A DNA stretch of 64,000 nt, from NCBI RefSeq assembly GCF_001590865.1, contig NZ_BBUY01000005.1, forward strand, positions 1 through 64,000. The letters run 5' to 3'. A program made the position numbers and the translations under genes. The DNA comes from Streptomyces sp. NBRC 110611. GTDB lineage: Bacteria; Actinomycetota; Actinomycetes; Streptomycetales; Streptomycetaceae. The notes under the pieces are model-generated. The model made no database searches. It was not told the origin of the DNA and was given only the letters and a program-made list of their open reading frames with translations. Position 1 is the stretch's first letter. Each line of letters opens with the position of its first letter. Below are positions 28,110 through 36,171 of this stretch, one piece after another.

Positions 28110-28316
28110 ATGCAAAGCATTGATCTTCAAAGGGCAGAGTGGTTCAAGTCGAGCTACAGCAATGGACAGTCCTGCTGCGTCGAAGTTGCCGATCACTTTC
28201 CCGGCATCGTCCCCGTCCGCGACAGTAAGGACTCGCACGGCCCCGCGCTGGCCTTTTCAGCGGACGGCCGGTCATCGTTTGTATCAGCCGTCAAGCAAGG
28301 GCAGTTCCCCGCCTGA
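28110..28316 (+). CDS. DUF397 small protein
   Basis: This 68-residue DUF397 member has AEWFKSSYSNGQSCCVEVA, VPVRDSKDSHGPALAF and SSFVSAVKQGQF. It has two adjacent cysteines (SCCVE), whereas the protein at 17885 has one. GGGA is just upstream of the ATG. The adjacent divergent XRE/TPR gene takes the place of the usual XRE/DUF5753 partner. Confidence 0.9.
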   Translation: MQSIDLQRAEWFKSSYSNGQSCCVEVADHFPGIVPVRDSKDSHGPALAFSADGRSSFVSAVKQGQFPA

Positions 28317-28337
28317 GCCGACCCGCAACACCCCCTG

Positions 28338-28375
28338 ATCGGCCCCCGCCACGTCCCGGCGGGGGCCGATGCCGT
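28338..28375 (+). terminator. GC-rich hairpin after DUF397 gene (second copy)
   Basis: ATCGGCCCCCG ... CGGGGGCCGAT then GCCGT, 21 bases after the stop. It is nearly identical to 27987-28021 in both arms and flank; only the loop differs. Confidence 0.75.
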
Positions 28376-28449
28376 AGCGGGACGCTGCCGCCCGCAGTCG
28401 GCTGCTCTCCCGCCCGTGTGTAGGAGCGGCAGGCGCAGGCCCCACCCCC

Positions 28450-29958
28450 TCACCCCGGCCACACGATTGCCTGGAGTTCGCTGTAGGCGTGGAGTGCGTA
28501 CGAGCCCACGTCCCGGCCTACGCCGCTCTTCTTGAAGCCGCCGAAGGGCGCCTCCATGTTGCGGCCGACCGTGTTCACCCCGACCCCGCCGGCCCGCAGC
28601 CGCCGGGCCACCCGGAAGGCACGGGCCACATCGCCGGACCAGACGTAGTCGATGAGGCCGTAGTCGCTGTCGTTGGCCAGCGCCACGCCCTCGTCCTCGT
28701 CCTCGAAGGGGACGACCACGACGACCGGGCCGAAGATCTCCTCCCGGACGACGCGCATGTCGTTGCCGCAGTCGGCCAGCAGCGTCGGTGCGACGTAGCA
28801 GCCCCGCTTCAGGTCGGCGGGCCGTTCGCCGCCCGTGACGACGCGGGCGCCCTCCCGCCGCCCCAGTTCGATGTACGACTCGACGCGGTCCCGGTGGGCG
28901 GCCGAGATGACCGGGCCGACGACCGTGGCGCGCTCCCTCGGGTCGCCGACCTTCAGCCGGCGGGCGTACCGCGCGAGCCGCTCCACCAGCGCGTCGTACA
29001 CACCCCGCTGTGCGATCACCCGGGTCGGTGCCGTACAGATCTGCCCGCTGTAGAAGGAGAACGTGGTGCCGATACCGGCCACCGCCGAGTCGAGGTCCGC
29101 GTCGTCGAAGACCAGCGCCGCGCCCTTGCCGCCCAACTCCATCAACTGGCGCTTCATGGCGCGCCCGCAGACCTCGCCGATGCGCTGCCCGACGGCTGTG
29201 GAGCCGGTGAAGCTCACCATGTCCACATCCGGTGAGTCGACGGCTGCCGCACCGAGCTCGGTGGCCGCACCGCTGACCACGTTCACCACCCCGGCCGGCG
29301 CCCCCGCCTCCTCCAGTGCCGCCGCCATCCGGTACACCGACAGCGGATCCTGCGGGGCCGGTTTCACCACGACGGTGTTGCCCATGGCCAGGGCCGGGGC
29401 GACCTTCCCCGCGGGATTCGCCCACGGGTTGTTGTACGAGGTGATGCAGGTGACCACGCCGACCGGCTGGCGGACGACGAGCGCGCCCACCACCCCGGCC
29501 TTCCCCATCGGCCCGGCCCCGGCCCCGGTTCCGGTTCCGCTCCTGGGCCCACCCACCGGCCCGGCCTCGTTGATCTGCGGCGGCAGCCCCTGCTCCACGG
29601 GCTCCAGGGCGCCCTTCGCGTACCGCCGGAAGCGGCTCACCGCCACCGCGACCTGCATCGCGCGGGCCGTCCCGGTCGTCGCACCGCTCTCGGCCTGCGC
29701 CAGCTCGGCGTTCGCCGCGAAGTCCCGCTGGATGACGTCCGCGGCCCGGTCGAGGATCGCGGCGCGCTCCTCGGGCGCCGTCCGCGACCAGGCCCCGAAG
29801 GCCTGGCGGGCCGCGGCGGCCGCCTCGTACACCTGCGCCCGGGAGGCCTCGGGGGCGAGCCCGACGGCCGCCTCCGTCGCCGGGTCGATCACCTCGTGGT
29901 GCCCGCCCGCGGGCTCGACCCACTCCCCGCCGATGAACAACCGCCCCGCCGGTGCCAT
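28450..29958 (-). CDS. Aldehyde dehydrogenase (NAD(P)+)
   Basis: This 502-residue enzyme oxidises an aldehyde to an acid or CoA-independent product. Motifs: SYNNPWANPAGKVAPALAMG, FTGSTAVGQ, LMELGGKGAAL (general-base Glu), SFYSGQICTAPTR (nucleophile Cys), and EEIFGPVVVVVPF. The segment GPRSGTGTGAGAGPMGKAG is an unusual Gly-rich insertion before the nucleotide-binding part. ATG 29958 follows a GAGGACGGAG stretch; an adjacent GTG is also possible. It is the last gene of an operon with the deacylase and LLM genes. Confidence 0.92.
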   Translation of the reverse strand: MAPAGRLFIGGEWVEPAGGHHEVIDPATEAAVGLAPEASRAQVYEAAAAARQAFGAWSRTAPEERAAILDRAADVIQRDFAANAELAQAESGATTGTARAMQVAVAVSRFRRYAKGALEPVEQGLPPQINEAGPVGGPRSGTGTGAGAGPMGKAGVVGALVVRQPVGVVTCITSYNNPWANPAGKVAPALAMGNTVVVKPAPQDPLSVYRMAAALEEAGAPAGVVNVVSGAATELGAAAVDSPDVDMVSFTGSTAVGQRIGEVCGRAMKRQLMELGGKGAALVFDDADLDSAVAGIGTTFSFYSGQICTAPTRVIAQRGVYDALVERLARYARRLKVGDPRERATVVGPVISAAHRDRVESYIELGRREGARVVTGGERPADLKRGCYVAPTLLADCGNDMRVVREEIFGPVVVVVPFEDEDEGVALANDSDYGLIDYVWSGDVARAFRVARRLRAGGVGVNTVGRNMEAPFGGFKKSGVGRDVGSYALHAYSELQAIVWPG

Positions 29959-29968
29959 CACTCCGTCC

Positions 29969-30073
29969 TCACCTCGTACTCACCGCCACCCACCTCGCAC
30001 TCACGGCCACTCACCCCGTACTCACCGCCACTCGCCTCATGCTCACGGCCACTCACCTCGTAGCCACCGTCGC
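29969..30073. repeat. Five 21-bp tandem repeats
   Basis: Five units, beginning TCACCTCGTACTCACCGCCAC with small changes, fill the gap between the deacylase stop and the aldehyde dehydrogenase start. The fifth unit includes the deacylase stop codon and last codons. Confidence 0.85.
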
Positions 30074-31795
30074 GGTGTCGCGGCCCGATCGCAGCACCCT
30101 GCCCGGTACGGCCCCGGTGACCGCATCGTCGCGGAGCGCCTCGACCCCGTTGACCCATACGGCATGGACGCCGATCGCCCGGGAATCCAGGCGCGGGCTG
30201 TCCCCCGGCAGGTCGTGCACCAGCGTGGCCTGCCCGGCGTCGATCCGCTCCGGGTCGAAGAGGACCAGGTCGGCGTGCCAGCCCTCCTGGATACGTCCGC
30301 GTTCCCGCAGGCCGAAGAGGCGAGCCGGATCGTCCGTGAGCATCTTCACCGCCTGCTCCAGACCGACCAGTCGCCGGCCGCGCAGACAGTCACCGAGGAA
30401 ACGGGTGGTGTACGGGGCGCCGCACATCCGGTCCAGGTGCGCGCCCGCGTCCGAGCCGCCGAGCAGCACGTCCTGGTGCTGCCAGGTCTCGGCGCGCAGG
30501 GCCCAGGAGGCCGGATCGTTGTCGGTGGGCATGGGCCACAGGACGGTCCGCAGCCGGTCGTGGGCGCAGATCTCGACCAGGCAGCGGAAGGGGTCCTGGC
30601 CGCGCTCGGCCGCGATGTCCTGGACGACCCGCCCGGTCAGCCCCTCGTTCGCCGCGGAGTAGGTGTCGCCGATGACGTACCGGCCGAAGTCGGTGAGCCG
30701 CCGGAGGACACCGGCCTCCTCGCTGTCCGCGTGCCGCAGCATCCCGGCCTGGACGGCCGGATCGCGGAGCCGTGCGATCCGCTCGTCCACCGGCAGTCCG
30801 AGGATCTCGCCCCACCCGGGGATCAGGTTCAGCGCGCAGTAGGTGCCCAGGGACATGTTCATCGGCGTGAGGATCGGCATGGTGAGGGCGACGACCCGGC
30901 CGCCCGCCTCGCGGGCCCGTTCGCTCGCCTCCAGCTGTCGCGGTACGCGCCCGGGGACCGCCGCGTCGATGGTCAGGACGTTCCAGTTCAGCGGCCGCCC
31001 GGCGGCCGCGCTCAGCGCCACGAACAGTTCGATCTCGTCATCGCCGAACCGGTCGAGGCATCCGGTGACGATCGCCTCGATCTGGGTGCCCTCGTGTGCG
31101 GCGACGGCCCGGCCGAGCGCGAGCAGTTCGTCGGGCCCGGCGTACCGGGAGGCGACCGGCCGTCCGTCGCCGTCGGAGTGGGTGGACGACTGGGTGGTGG
31201 AGAAGCCCCAGGCCCCGGCGTCCATCGCGGCATGGAGGAGGGCGAGCATCTCCGCCATCTGCCGCCGGCTCGGCGGGCTGCCGCTCACGGCGTCGGCTCC
31301 CATCACATAGCGGCGCAGCGCGCAGTGTCCGACCATGAAGCCCGCGTTGACGGCGATCCGCCCTTCGAGCGCGTCGAGGTAGTCCCCGAACGAGTGCCAC
31401 GACCAGGGCGCGCCTTTCTCCAGCGCCACCAGGGACATGCCCTCCACCTTGGCCATCATCCGCCGCGTGTAGTCGGCGTCCTCCGGTCGGGCGGGGTTCA
31501 ACGGGGCGAGTGTGAAACCGCAGTTGCCGCCGGCCACGGTCGTCACCCCGTGGTTGAGGGAGGGCGTCGCGTACGGGTCCCAGAACAGCTGCGCGTCGTA
31601 GTGGGTGTGCGGATCGACGAAGCCGGGGGCGAGGGCGCGTCCGGTGGCGTCCTCGCTCGTCCGCGCCTCTTCGGCGACGGTGCCGGGCGGTGTGATGACG
31701 GCGATCCGCCCGTCCCGTATCCCGACATCGGCGACGTACGCGGGCGCACCCGTGCCGTCGACGACGGTCGCGCCCTTGATCAGGTGGTCGAGCAT
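30053..31795 (-). CDS. N-acyl-D-amino-acid deacylase family amidohydrolase
   Basis: This 580-residue amidohydrolase has FVDPHTHYDAQLFWDP for the first metal ligands, GVTTVAGGNCGF, and GGSDAGAHLDRMCG near 440. Members hydrolyse N-acyl-D-amino acids or related amides in the cytoplasm. AAGGGGG lies eight bases before the ATG. It lies between the LLM oxidoreductase (15-base gap) and aldehyde dehydrogenase genes, probably one operon under the palindrome at 32978. The true substrate is unknown. Confidence 0.9.
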   Translation of the reverse strand: MLDHLIKGATVVDGTGAPAYVADVGIRDGRIAVITPPGTVAEEARTSEDATGRALAPGFVDPHTHYDAQLFWDPYATPSLNHGVTTVAGGNCGFTLAPLNPARPEDADYTRRMMAKVEGMSLVALEKGAPWSWHSFGDYLDALEGRIAVNAGFMVGHCALRRYVMGADAVSGSPPSRRQMAEMLALLHAAMDAGAWGFSTTQSSTHSDGDGRPVASRYAGPDELLALGRAVAAHEGTQIEAIVTGCLDRFGDDEIELFVALSAAAGRPLNWNVLTIDAAVPGRVPRQLEASERAREAGGRVVALTMPILTPMNMSLGTYCALNLIPGWGEILGLPVDERIARLRDPAVQAGMLRHADSEEAGVLRRLTDFGRYVIGDTYSAANEGLTGRVVQDIAAERGQDPFRCLVEICAHDRLRTVLWPMPTDNDPASWALRAETWQHQDVLLGGSDAGAHLDRMCGAPYTTRFLGDCLRGRRLVGLEQAVKMLTDDPARLFGLRERGRIQEGWHADLVLFDPERIDAGQATLVHDLPGDSPRLDSRAIGVHAVWVNGVEALRDDAVTGAVPGRVLRSGRDTATVATR

Positions 31796-31810
31796 GGCCG
31801 CGGCCCCCTT

Positions 31811-32929
31811 TCAGGCGGCTTGCCGGAATCGCGTCGTCCGGTGCACCGGGTCGGTGTCGATCTTCGGGATGACGTGCTCGCCGATGAGCCGGATCGTGTT
31901 CATGGTGTCCTCGTACGGGATCCCGATCGGCAGCCCGAAGCTCAGCTGGTCGGCGCCGGCCTGCTCCCAGCGCTTGCACTGCCGGAGCACCTCGTCCGGA
32001 TCGCCGCAGATCATCAGCTCCTCGGCGATCAGCAGCTCGATGACCTCCGCGGTGTAGTCGGGCAGCAGCTCGGGCCACTCGGGGATCCCCTCGGGCCGCG
32101 GGAAGGTGTCGTGGTACCGGAACACCAGCGACTGGAGGTAGTTGAGCCCCCCGTTGACGGCGAGCTCCACCGCCGCGTCGTGCGTCTCGGCGCATATCGC
32201 CGTCGACGTCACCATCACATTGTCGTTGACGAAGTCCCCGACCGGTTCGGCGTCCCGGACGGCCGTCTTGTACTGCTCCAACACCCACTCCATGTCGGAG
32301 ACCTTCTGCACGCTGAAGCCCAGTACCCCCAGCCCCTTCTTCGCCGCCATGGCGTACGAGGACGGGGAGCCGGCCGCGTACCACATCGCCGGGTGCGAGG
32401 CCCCGTACGGCTTCGGGAAGACCTTGCGCGGCGGCAGCGACCAGTGCGTGCCCTGGAACCCGGCGTACTCCTCCTGGAGCCACATCTTCGGGAACTCGGC
32501 GATGGTCTCTTCCCAGATCTCCTTGGTGTGGTTCATATCGGTGATACCCGGCAGGAAGCCCAGGATCTCGTGCGAACCGGCCCCGCGCCCGCTGCCGAAC
32601 TCGAACCGCCCCTCGCTGAGATGGTCGAGCATGGCGACCTTCTCGGCGACCTTGACGGGGTGGTTGACCTGCGCGAGCGGGTTGAAGATCCCGGAGCCGA
32701 GGTGGATGCGCTCGGTGGCGTGGGCGAGGTAGCCGAGGAAGACGTCATTGGCGGAGAGGTGCGAGTACTCCTCCAGGAAGTGGTGCTCGGACGCCCAGGC
32801 GTATTTGAAGCCGGAGGCGTCCGCCTGGATGACGTACTCGGTCTCCTCCATCAGCGCCTTGTGCTCCGCGAGCGGGTCGGTCTCGGCCCGCTTGCCCACG
32901 TACCCCTGTACAAAGAGCCCGAATTCCAA
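31811..32929 (-). CDS. LLM-class flavin-dependent oxidoreductase
   Basis: This 372-residue luciferase-like protein (MEFGLFVQGY, YAWASEHHFLEEYSHLS, SGIFNPLAQVNHPVKVAEKVAMLDHLSEGR, split here at the conserved NHP, and GSGRGAGSHEI) belongs to the FMN- or F420-using LLM class. The TTG start at 32929 is inferred, as no in-frame ATG or GTG fits better; the nearest ribosome-like site is GAGG about 13 bases upstream. It is first in an operon with the deacylase and aldehyde dehydrogenase, with the palindromic operator 49 bases upstream. Confidence 0.88.
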   Translation of the reverse strand: MEFGLFVQGYVGKRAETDPLAEHKALMEETEYVIQADASGFKYAWASEHHFLEEYSHLSANDVFLGYLAHATERIHLGSGIFNPLAQVNHPVKVAEKVAMLDHLSEGRFEFGSGRGAGSHEILGFLPGITDMNHTKEIWEETIAEFPKMWLQEEYAGFQGTHWSLPPRKVFPKPYGASHPAMWYAAGSPSSYAMAAKKGLGVLGFSVQKVSDMEWVLEQYKTAVRDAEPVGDFVNDNVMVTSTAICAETHDAAVELAVNGGLNYLQSLVFRYHDTFPRPEGIPEWPELLPDYTAEVIELLIAEELMICGDPDEVLRQCKRWEQAGADQLSFGLPIGIPYEDTMNTIRLIGEHVIPKIDTDPVHRTTRFRQAA

Positions 32930-32977
32930 GGATGTTCACCGTCCTCAGCCGACTTCAGCCGTCCCCGGCCCCGTTTT

Positions 32978-32992
32978 CTGACGGTACGTCAG
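32978..32992. promoter_or_regulatory. Palindromic operator CTGACG-N3-CGTCAG
   Basis: CTGACGGTACGTCAG has two perfect 6-bp arms. It is upstream of the LLM/deacylase/aldehyde dehydrogenase operon. See the matching sites at 34956, 38599, 38723, 49696, 53230, 57573 and 60140. Confidence 0.75.
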
Positions 32993-33100
32993 GTAACTGT
33001 GCGAGGCCGACTGTGGCACCGCCCGCACGGACCGTCAAGAGCCGCACGGGCCGTCAAGAGCCGCACGGCCGAGCGCCCCGGCAGGACAGGACAGGAGGAG

Positions 33101-33883
33101 TCAGACGACGGAGACGCCGGCCAGCCAGCCGCCGTCGATGACGAACGGCTGCCCGGTGATGTAGGACGAGTCGTCGGAGGTGAGGAAGAGCGCGAGCCGC
33201 GCCACCTCCTCCGGCCTCCCGGCCCTCCCCAGCGGTACGAGCTTGCGGTACAGCTCGTCGAGGGCGCGAGAGGCCTGCTCGGCGTCCGCCTCCGGGTCCA
33301 GTTGCGCCGGGTTGGACATCGCGGTGTCGATGGCGCCGGGGCACATGGCATTGACCCGTATGTTCCGGCGGGCCAGCTCCAGGGCCGCGACCCTCGTCAG
33401 CCCCACGATGGCGTGTTTGGCGGCGGCGTACGCACCCACATACGCCATGCCCGTGACACCCGCGTACGAGGCGGTGTTCACGATGGAACCGCCCCCGGCG
33501 GCGGCGATCTCGGGCGCGACGGCCTTGATGCCGAGGAACGTGCCGACCTGGTTGACCTGGATGATCTGCTGGAACTCGTCGAGGGGGGTGCCGGTCAGCT
33601 CGTTGAACCGCAGGATGCCGGCGTTGTTGACGAGCCCGTCGACCTTTCCGAACGCCTCCTTGGCCGCGGCGACGGCATCCGCCCACGCCTCCTCGCGGCC
33701 GACGTCGAGCGGGACGTACCGCGCGCCGGGCCCGATGTCCTTCGCGACCGCCTCCCCCTGCCCGTCGAGGACGTCGGTGAGCACCACCTTCGCCCCCTCG
33801 GCGGCGAACAGCCGGGCCTCGCGCTCCCCCTGTCCGCGCGCCGCACCGGTGATGAGCACGACCCGTCCGTCCAGCTTGCCCAC
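33101..33883 (-). CDS. Short-chain dehydrogenase/reductase
   Basis: This 260-residue classical SDR oxidises or reduces a hydroxyl/keto group with NAD(P). The cofactor motif is TGAARGQG, then NNAG, with catalytic Ser in NTASYAG and Y-x3-K in YAAAKHA. The C-terminal FVIDGGW is typical of 3-oxoacyl or hydroxysteroid-type members. GAGGAGG is five bases before GTG 33883. It is probably a separate unit from the LLM operon downstream, because a palindromic operator lies between them. Confidence 0.93.
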   Translation of the reverse strand: MGKLDGRVVLITGAARGQGEREARLFAAEGAKVVLTDVLDGQGEAVAKDIGPGARYVPLDVGREEAWADAVAAAKEAFGKVDGLVNNAGILRFNELTGTPLDEFQQIIQVNQVGTFLGIKAVAPEIAAAGGGSIVNTASYAGVTGMAYVGAYAAAKHAIVGLTRVAALELARRNIRVNAMCPGAIDTAMSNPAQLDPEADAEQASRALDELYRKLVPLGRAGRPEEVARLALFLTSDDSSYITGQPFVIDGGWLAGVSVV

Positions 33884-33938
33884 GGAAACCTCCTCGTTGA
33901 CGCCGCCGGCTACGTCAGTCGGTCGGCCGGTCAGCCGG

Positions 33939-34922
33939 TCAGCCGGTCAGCTGTGGAGCGACTTCGGTGGCGAACGCCGCCATCTGGTCCGTCAGTTCGC
34001 TGCGGCTGCGGCTGCGGAACCGCACCTGGATCTGCCCCACGCCCATCGCCCCGTACTCCCGCAGCGAGTCCGCGATCCGTTCCGGCCGCCCGGCCAGGGT
34101 CCGCCGCCCGACCTCCCACCCCGGCTCGCCGACGTACAGCGGCTCGACGATGGCGCCGATCACCGCCGGCTCCGCGATCCCGGCGGTCTCCCGCAGCCGC
34201 TGCAGCCGGGCGATCTGCCCGGGCAGCCGCTCCCGCCGGTCGCCCTGCGGCAGCCAGCCGTCCCCGCGCTCCGCGGCCCGGCGTACGGCGGCCGCCGAGG
34301 AGCCGCCCACCCAGATCGGCGGCCGCGGCGCCTGGACGGGCCGCGGCGCCTGCCCCAGCCCCTGGAACGAGAACCGCTCCCCCGCGAATTCCGGGAACTC
34401 CGCACCGCCGAGCGCCGCCTTCAGCGCGTCAATGGTCTCGTCCAGTACGGCCCCCCGCCGGGCGAAGTCCACCCCGAGCGCCTCGAACTCCTCCCGCACA
34501 TGCCCCGCACCGACCCCGAGGATCAGCCGCCCGCCGGAGAGGTGGTCGAGCGTGGCGTACTGCTTGGCCGTGATCAGCGGATGCTTCAGCCCGACCACCG
34601 CCACGTGGCTCAGCAGCCGCACCCGCTCCGTCACGGCCGCCAGGTGCGCGAGCGTGGCGACCGGGTCGTACCAGACCGTGCTCATCGCCTCGGCCAGCCT
34701 CCGGGGGATCGCGAGGTGCTCGCAGCAGGCGAGGTACCCGAATCCATGGCGGTCGGCGGTCCGCGCGACCTCCACCAGGTCGGCGGGCCCGGCGGCGACC
34801 TCCCAGGTCTCGGCGTAGAGGGTGCTCTGCGACTGCACCGGAAGCTGCATCCCGTACATCAGCCGCCCGCCATCGGGCCGCCATACGCAGCCGCCCCCTG
34901 CACCCTCGCCCGTACTGCCCAT
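33939..34922 (-). CDS. LLM-class F420-dependent oxidoreductase (TIGR03619-like)
   Basis: This 327-residue luciferase-like protein has PADLVEVARTADRHGFGY, TVWYDPVATLAHLAAVTERVRL, HPLITAKQYATLDHLSGGRL and GVGAGHVREEFEALGVDF, the pattern of F420-using LLM proteins. ATG 34922, behind GGAGGG, adds about 20 Gly-rich residues before the conserved MYGMQLPV. It is followed in the same direction by the SDR gene (55-base gap). The palindromic operator lies 34 bases upstream. Confidence 0.87.
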   Translation of the reverse strand: MGSTGEGAGGGCVWRPDGGRLMYGMQLPVQSQSTLYAETWEVAAGPADLVEVARTADRHGFGYLACCEHLAIPRRLAEAMSTVWYDPVATLAHLAAVTERVRLLSHVAVVGLKHPLITAKQYATLDHLSGGRLILGVGAGHVREEFEALGVDFARRGAVLDETIDALKAALGGAEFPEFAGERFSFQGLGQAPRPVQAPRPPIWVGGSSAAAVRRAAERGDGWLPQGDRRERLPGQIARLQRLRETAGIAEPAVIGAIVEPLYVGEPGWEVGRRTLAGRPERIADSLREYGAMGVGQIQVRFRSRSRSELTDQMAAFATEVAPQLTG

Positions 34923-34955
34923 GCGCCCTCCAGCCGCCGCGCGACCCCCACGCAA

Positions 34956-34970
34956 CTGACGGGGCGTCAC
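34956..34970. promoter_or_regulatory. Palindromic operator, one mismatch
   Basis: CTGACGGGGCGTCAC fits CTGACG-N3-CGTCAG except for the last base. It is upstream of the F420-type LLM and SDR genes. Confidence 0.68.
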
Positions 34971-35083
34971 GTCGCTTCTTGGCGATACATGCTCGCCGCC
35001 GACGCGCCATCCGACAAGGCCGCTGCCATGGCCTCACGCCTCGCCCACTCACCACCGACTCATCCCCTCGCCGGCTCACGGCC

Positions 35084-35842
35084 TCACGGCCAGAGGAGCT
35101 CCCTCACCCACGCCCCGCCCTCGTAGCGGTAGTTGAGGCGTACGTGCCGCCGCTCGGCATCGCCCTGGAAGAACTCCACCTCCTCGGGGCGGAGCACATA
35201 CAGCGTCCAGCTCGGCACCGGAGCGTCCGGTTCGCGGCGGGCGCGCTCCCAGGCGGCGGCCGAAGCCCGGGCCAGCTCCTCCACCGAGGAGAGCACCTCA
35301 CTCTGCCTGCCGACCAGCGCGGCGGCCAGGGCGCCCGTGGAGCGGCGGTGCAGATCCGCCTGGCTCTCCTCGGAGCCCGCCGGGGACACCGTGCCCCGGA
35401 TCCGCACCTGACGGCCGACCACAGGCCAGTAGAAGCCGAGCGCCGCCCGCGGCCGCGCGGCCAGTTCGCGGCCCTTGCGGCTGCCGCGGTGCGAGGCGAA
35501 GTGCCAGCCGCGCTCATCCGCGTCGTGCAGCATCAGGGTGCGTACGGAGGGGTCGCCGGCCGCATCGGCGGTGGCGAGGGTCATGGTGTGCGGCTCCGGC
35601 TGGCCGGCCTCGGCGGCCTCTCGCAGCCACCGCCGGAACAGCGGCAGCGGCTCGGTGGGCGCCTTCGCCGGGTCGAAGGACGGCAGTTCGCGGTCCCAGA
35701 CCCGCAGTCCGCGCAGCAGCTCCCGGAACGCGCGGGCCTCGGCGTCCGGCACACCAGGATCAGCGGGCGCGTCAAGATCAGCGGGAGGGCCAAGTTCAGC
35801 AGGAGCGCCAGGGTCAGCAGGAGGGCCAGGCATTTCAGACAT
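35084..35842 (-). CDS. Pyridoxamine 5'-phosphate oxidase family protein
   Basis: This 252-residue FMN-binding split-barrel protein has the PdxH signatures RTLMLHDADERGWHFAS, SRKGRELAARPRAALGFYW and VRIRGTVSPAGSEES, then EVEFFQGDAERRHVRLNY. It could make PLP or be a flavoenzyme relative; the C-terminal R-L-x-Y is close to PdxH. The first 30 residues are repeated A-P-A-D blocks encoded by 15-bp DNA repeats. No ribosome site is seen before the chosen ATG 35842, so the exact start is uncertain. Confidence 0.82.
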   Translation of the reverse strand: MSEMPGPPADPGAPAELGPPADLDAPADPGVPDAEARAFRELLRGLRVWDRELPSFDPAKAPTEPLPLFRRWLREAAEAGQPEPHTMTLATADAAGDPSVRTLMLHDADERGWHFASHRGSRKGRELAARPRAALGFYWPVVGRQVRIRGTVSPAGSEESQADLHRRSTGALAAALVGRQSEVLSSVEELARASAAAWERARREPDAPVPSWTLYVLRPEEVEFFQGDAERRHVRLNYRYEGGAWVRELLWP

Positions 35843-35925
35843 GCCAGGCAGCGTACGTCGGACATCGCTCCCGGCGCCGAAAAACCATTCGACCTGGGCC
35901 GACGGCCGCCCGTACGGTGTCCGGT

Positions 35926-35952
35926 ATGAACTTCCTGCAGATCTACGGCTGA
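35926..35952 (+). CDS. Possible leaderless leader peptide MNFLQIYG
   Basis: ATG begins eight bases after TACGGT, so it would be the first codon of a leaderless mRNA. The peptide has eight residues and ends in TGA, 219 bases before the glycosyltransferase start. A GC-rich inverted pair follows. By analogy with macrolide-inducible genes it could be an attenuator peptide, but this is speculative. Confidence 0.25.
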   Translation: MNFLQIYG

Positions 35953-36076
35953 TACTCCGCCGCCGCGGGCGCACGCCGCCCCGCCGCCGCCCCACACACC
36001 GAGGCACGCCCTGCGCGCGACCGGCTCCATTGCCGTGTCGCGCGGCGCCGCCCGGGTGATCGGGTTTCCGTTTTCC

Positions 36077-36141
36077 AAGCCGTATCCGCGAGCCGTATGC
36101 GCGAGCCGTATGCGCAAGCCGCATTTCCGAGCCGCAGGCTC
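36077..36141 (+). repeat. Five 13-bp tandem repeats
   Basis: Units 2 and 3 are identical (GAGCCGTATGCGC); units 1, 4 and 5 differ at a few bases. They end 30 bases before the glycosyltransferase start codon. Confidence 0.82.
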
Positions 36142-36171
36142 CGCGCCGAAGGAAGTAAGGAAGTCTTGTCC

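Larger units (their letters stand above)
35843..36171. other. 329-bp divergent intergenic region
   Basis: It contains a -35/-10-like pair (TTCGAC 35888, TACGGT 35913), an eight-codon leader frame (35926-35952), an inverted pair CGCGCGAC / GTCGCGCG near 36023-36054, and five 13-bp tandem repeats (36077-36141) just before the glycosyltransferase gene. Confidence 0.55.

Noticed and set aside
29063..34573. Very long plus-strand open frame (over 1800 codons)
   Set aside because: It runs opposite to five well-supported genes (aldehyde dehydrogenase, deacylase, two LLM proteins, SDR). High-GC codon bias keeps antisense frames open; its residues are low-complexity and it has no motifs.
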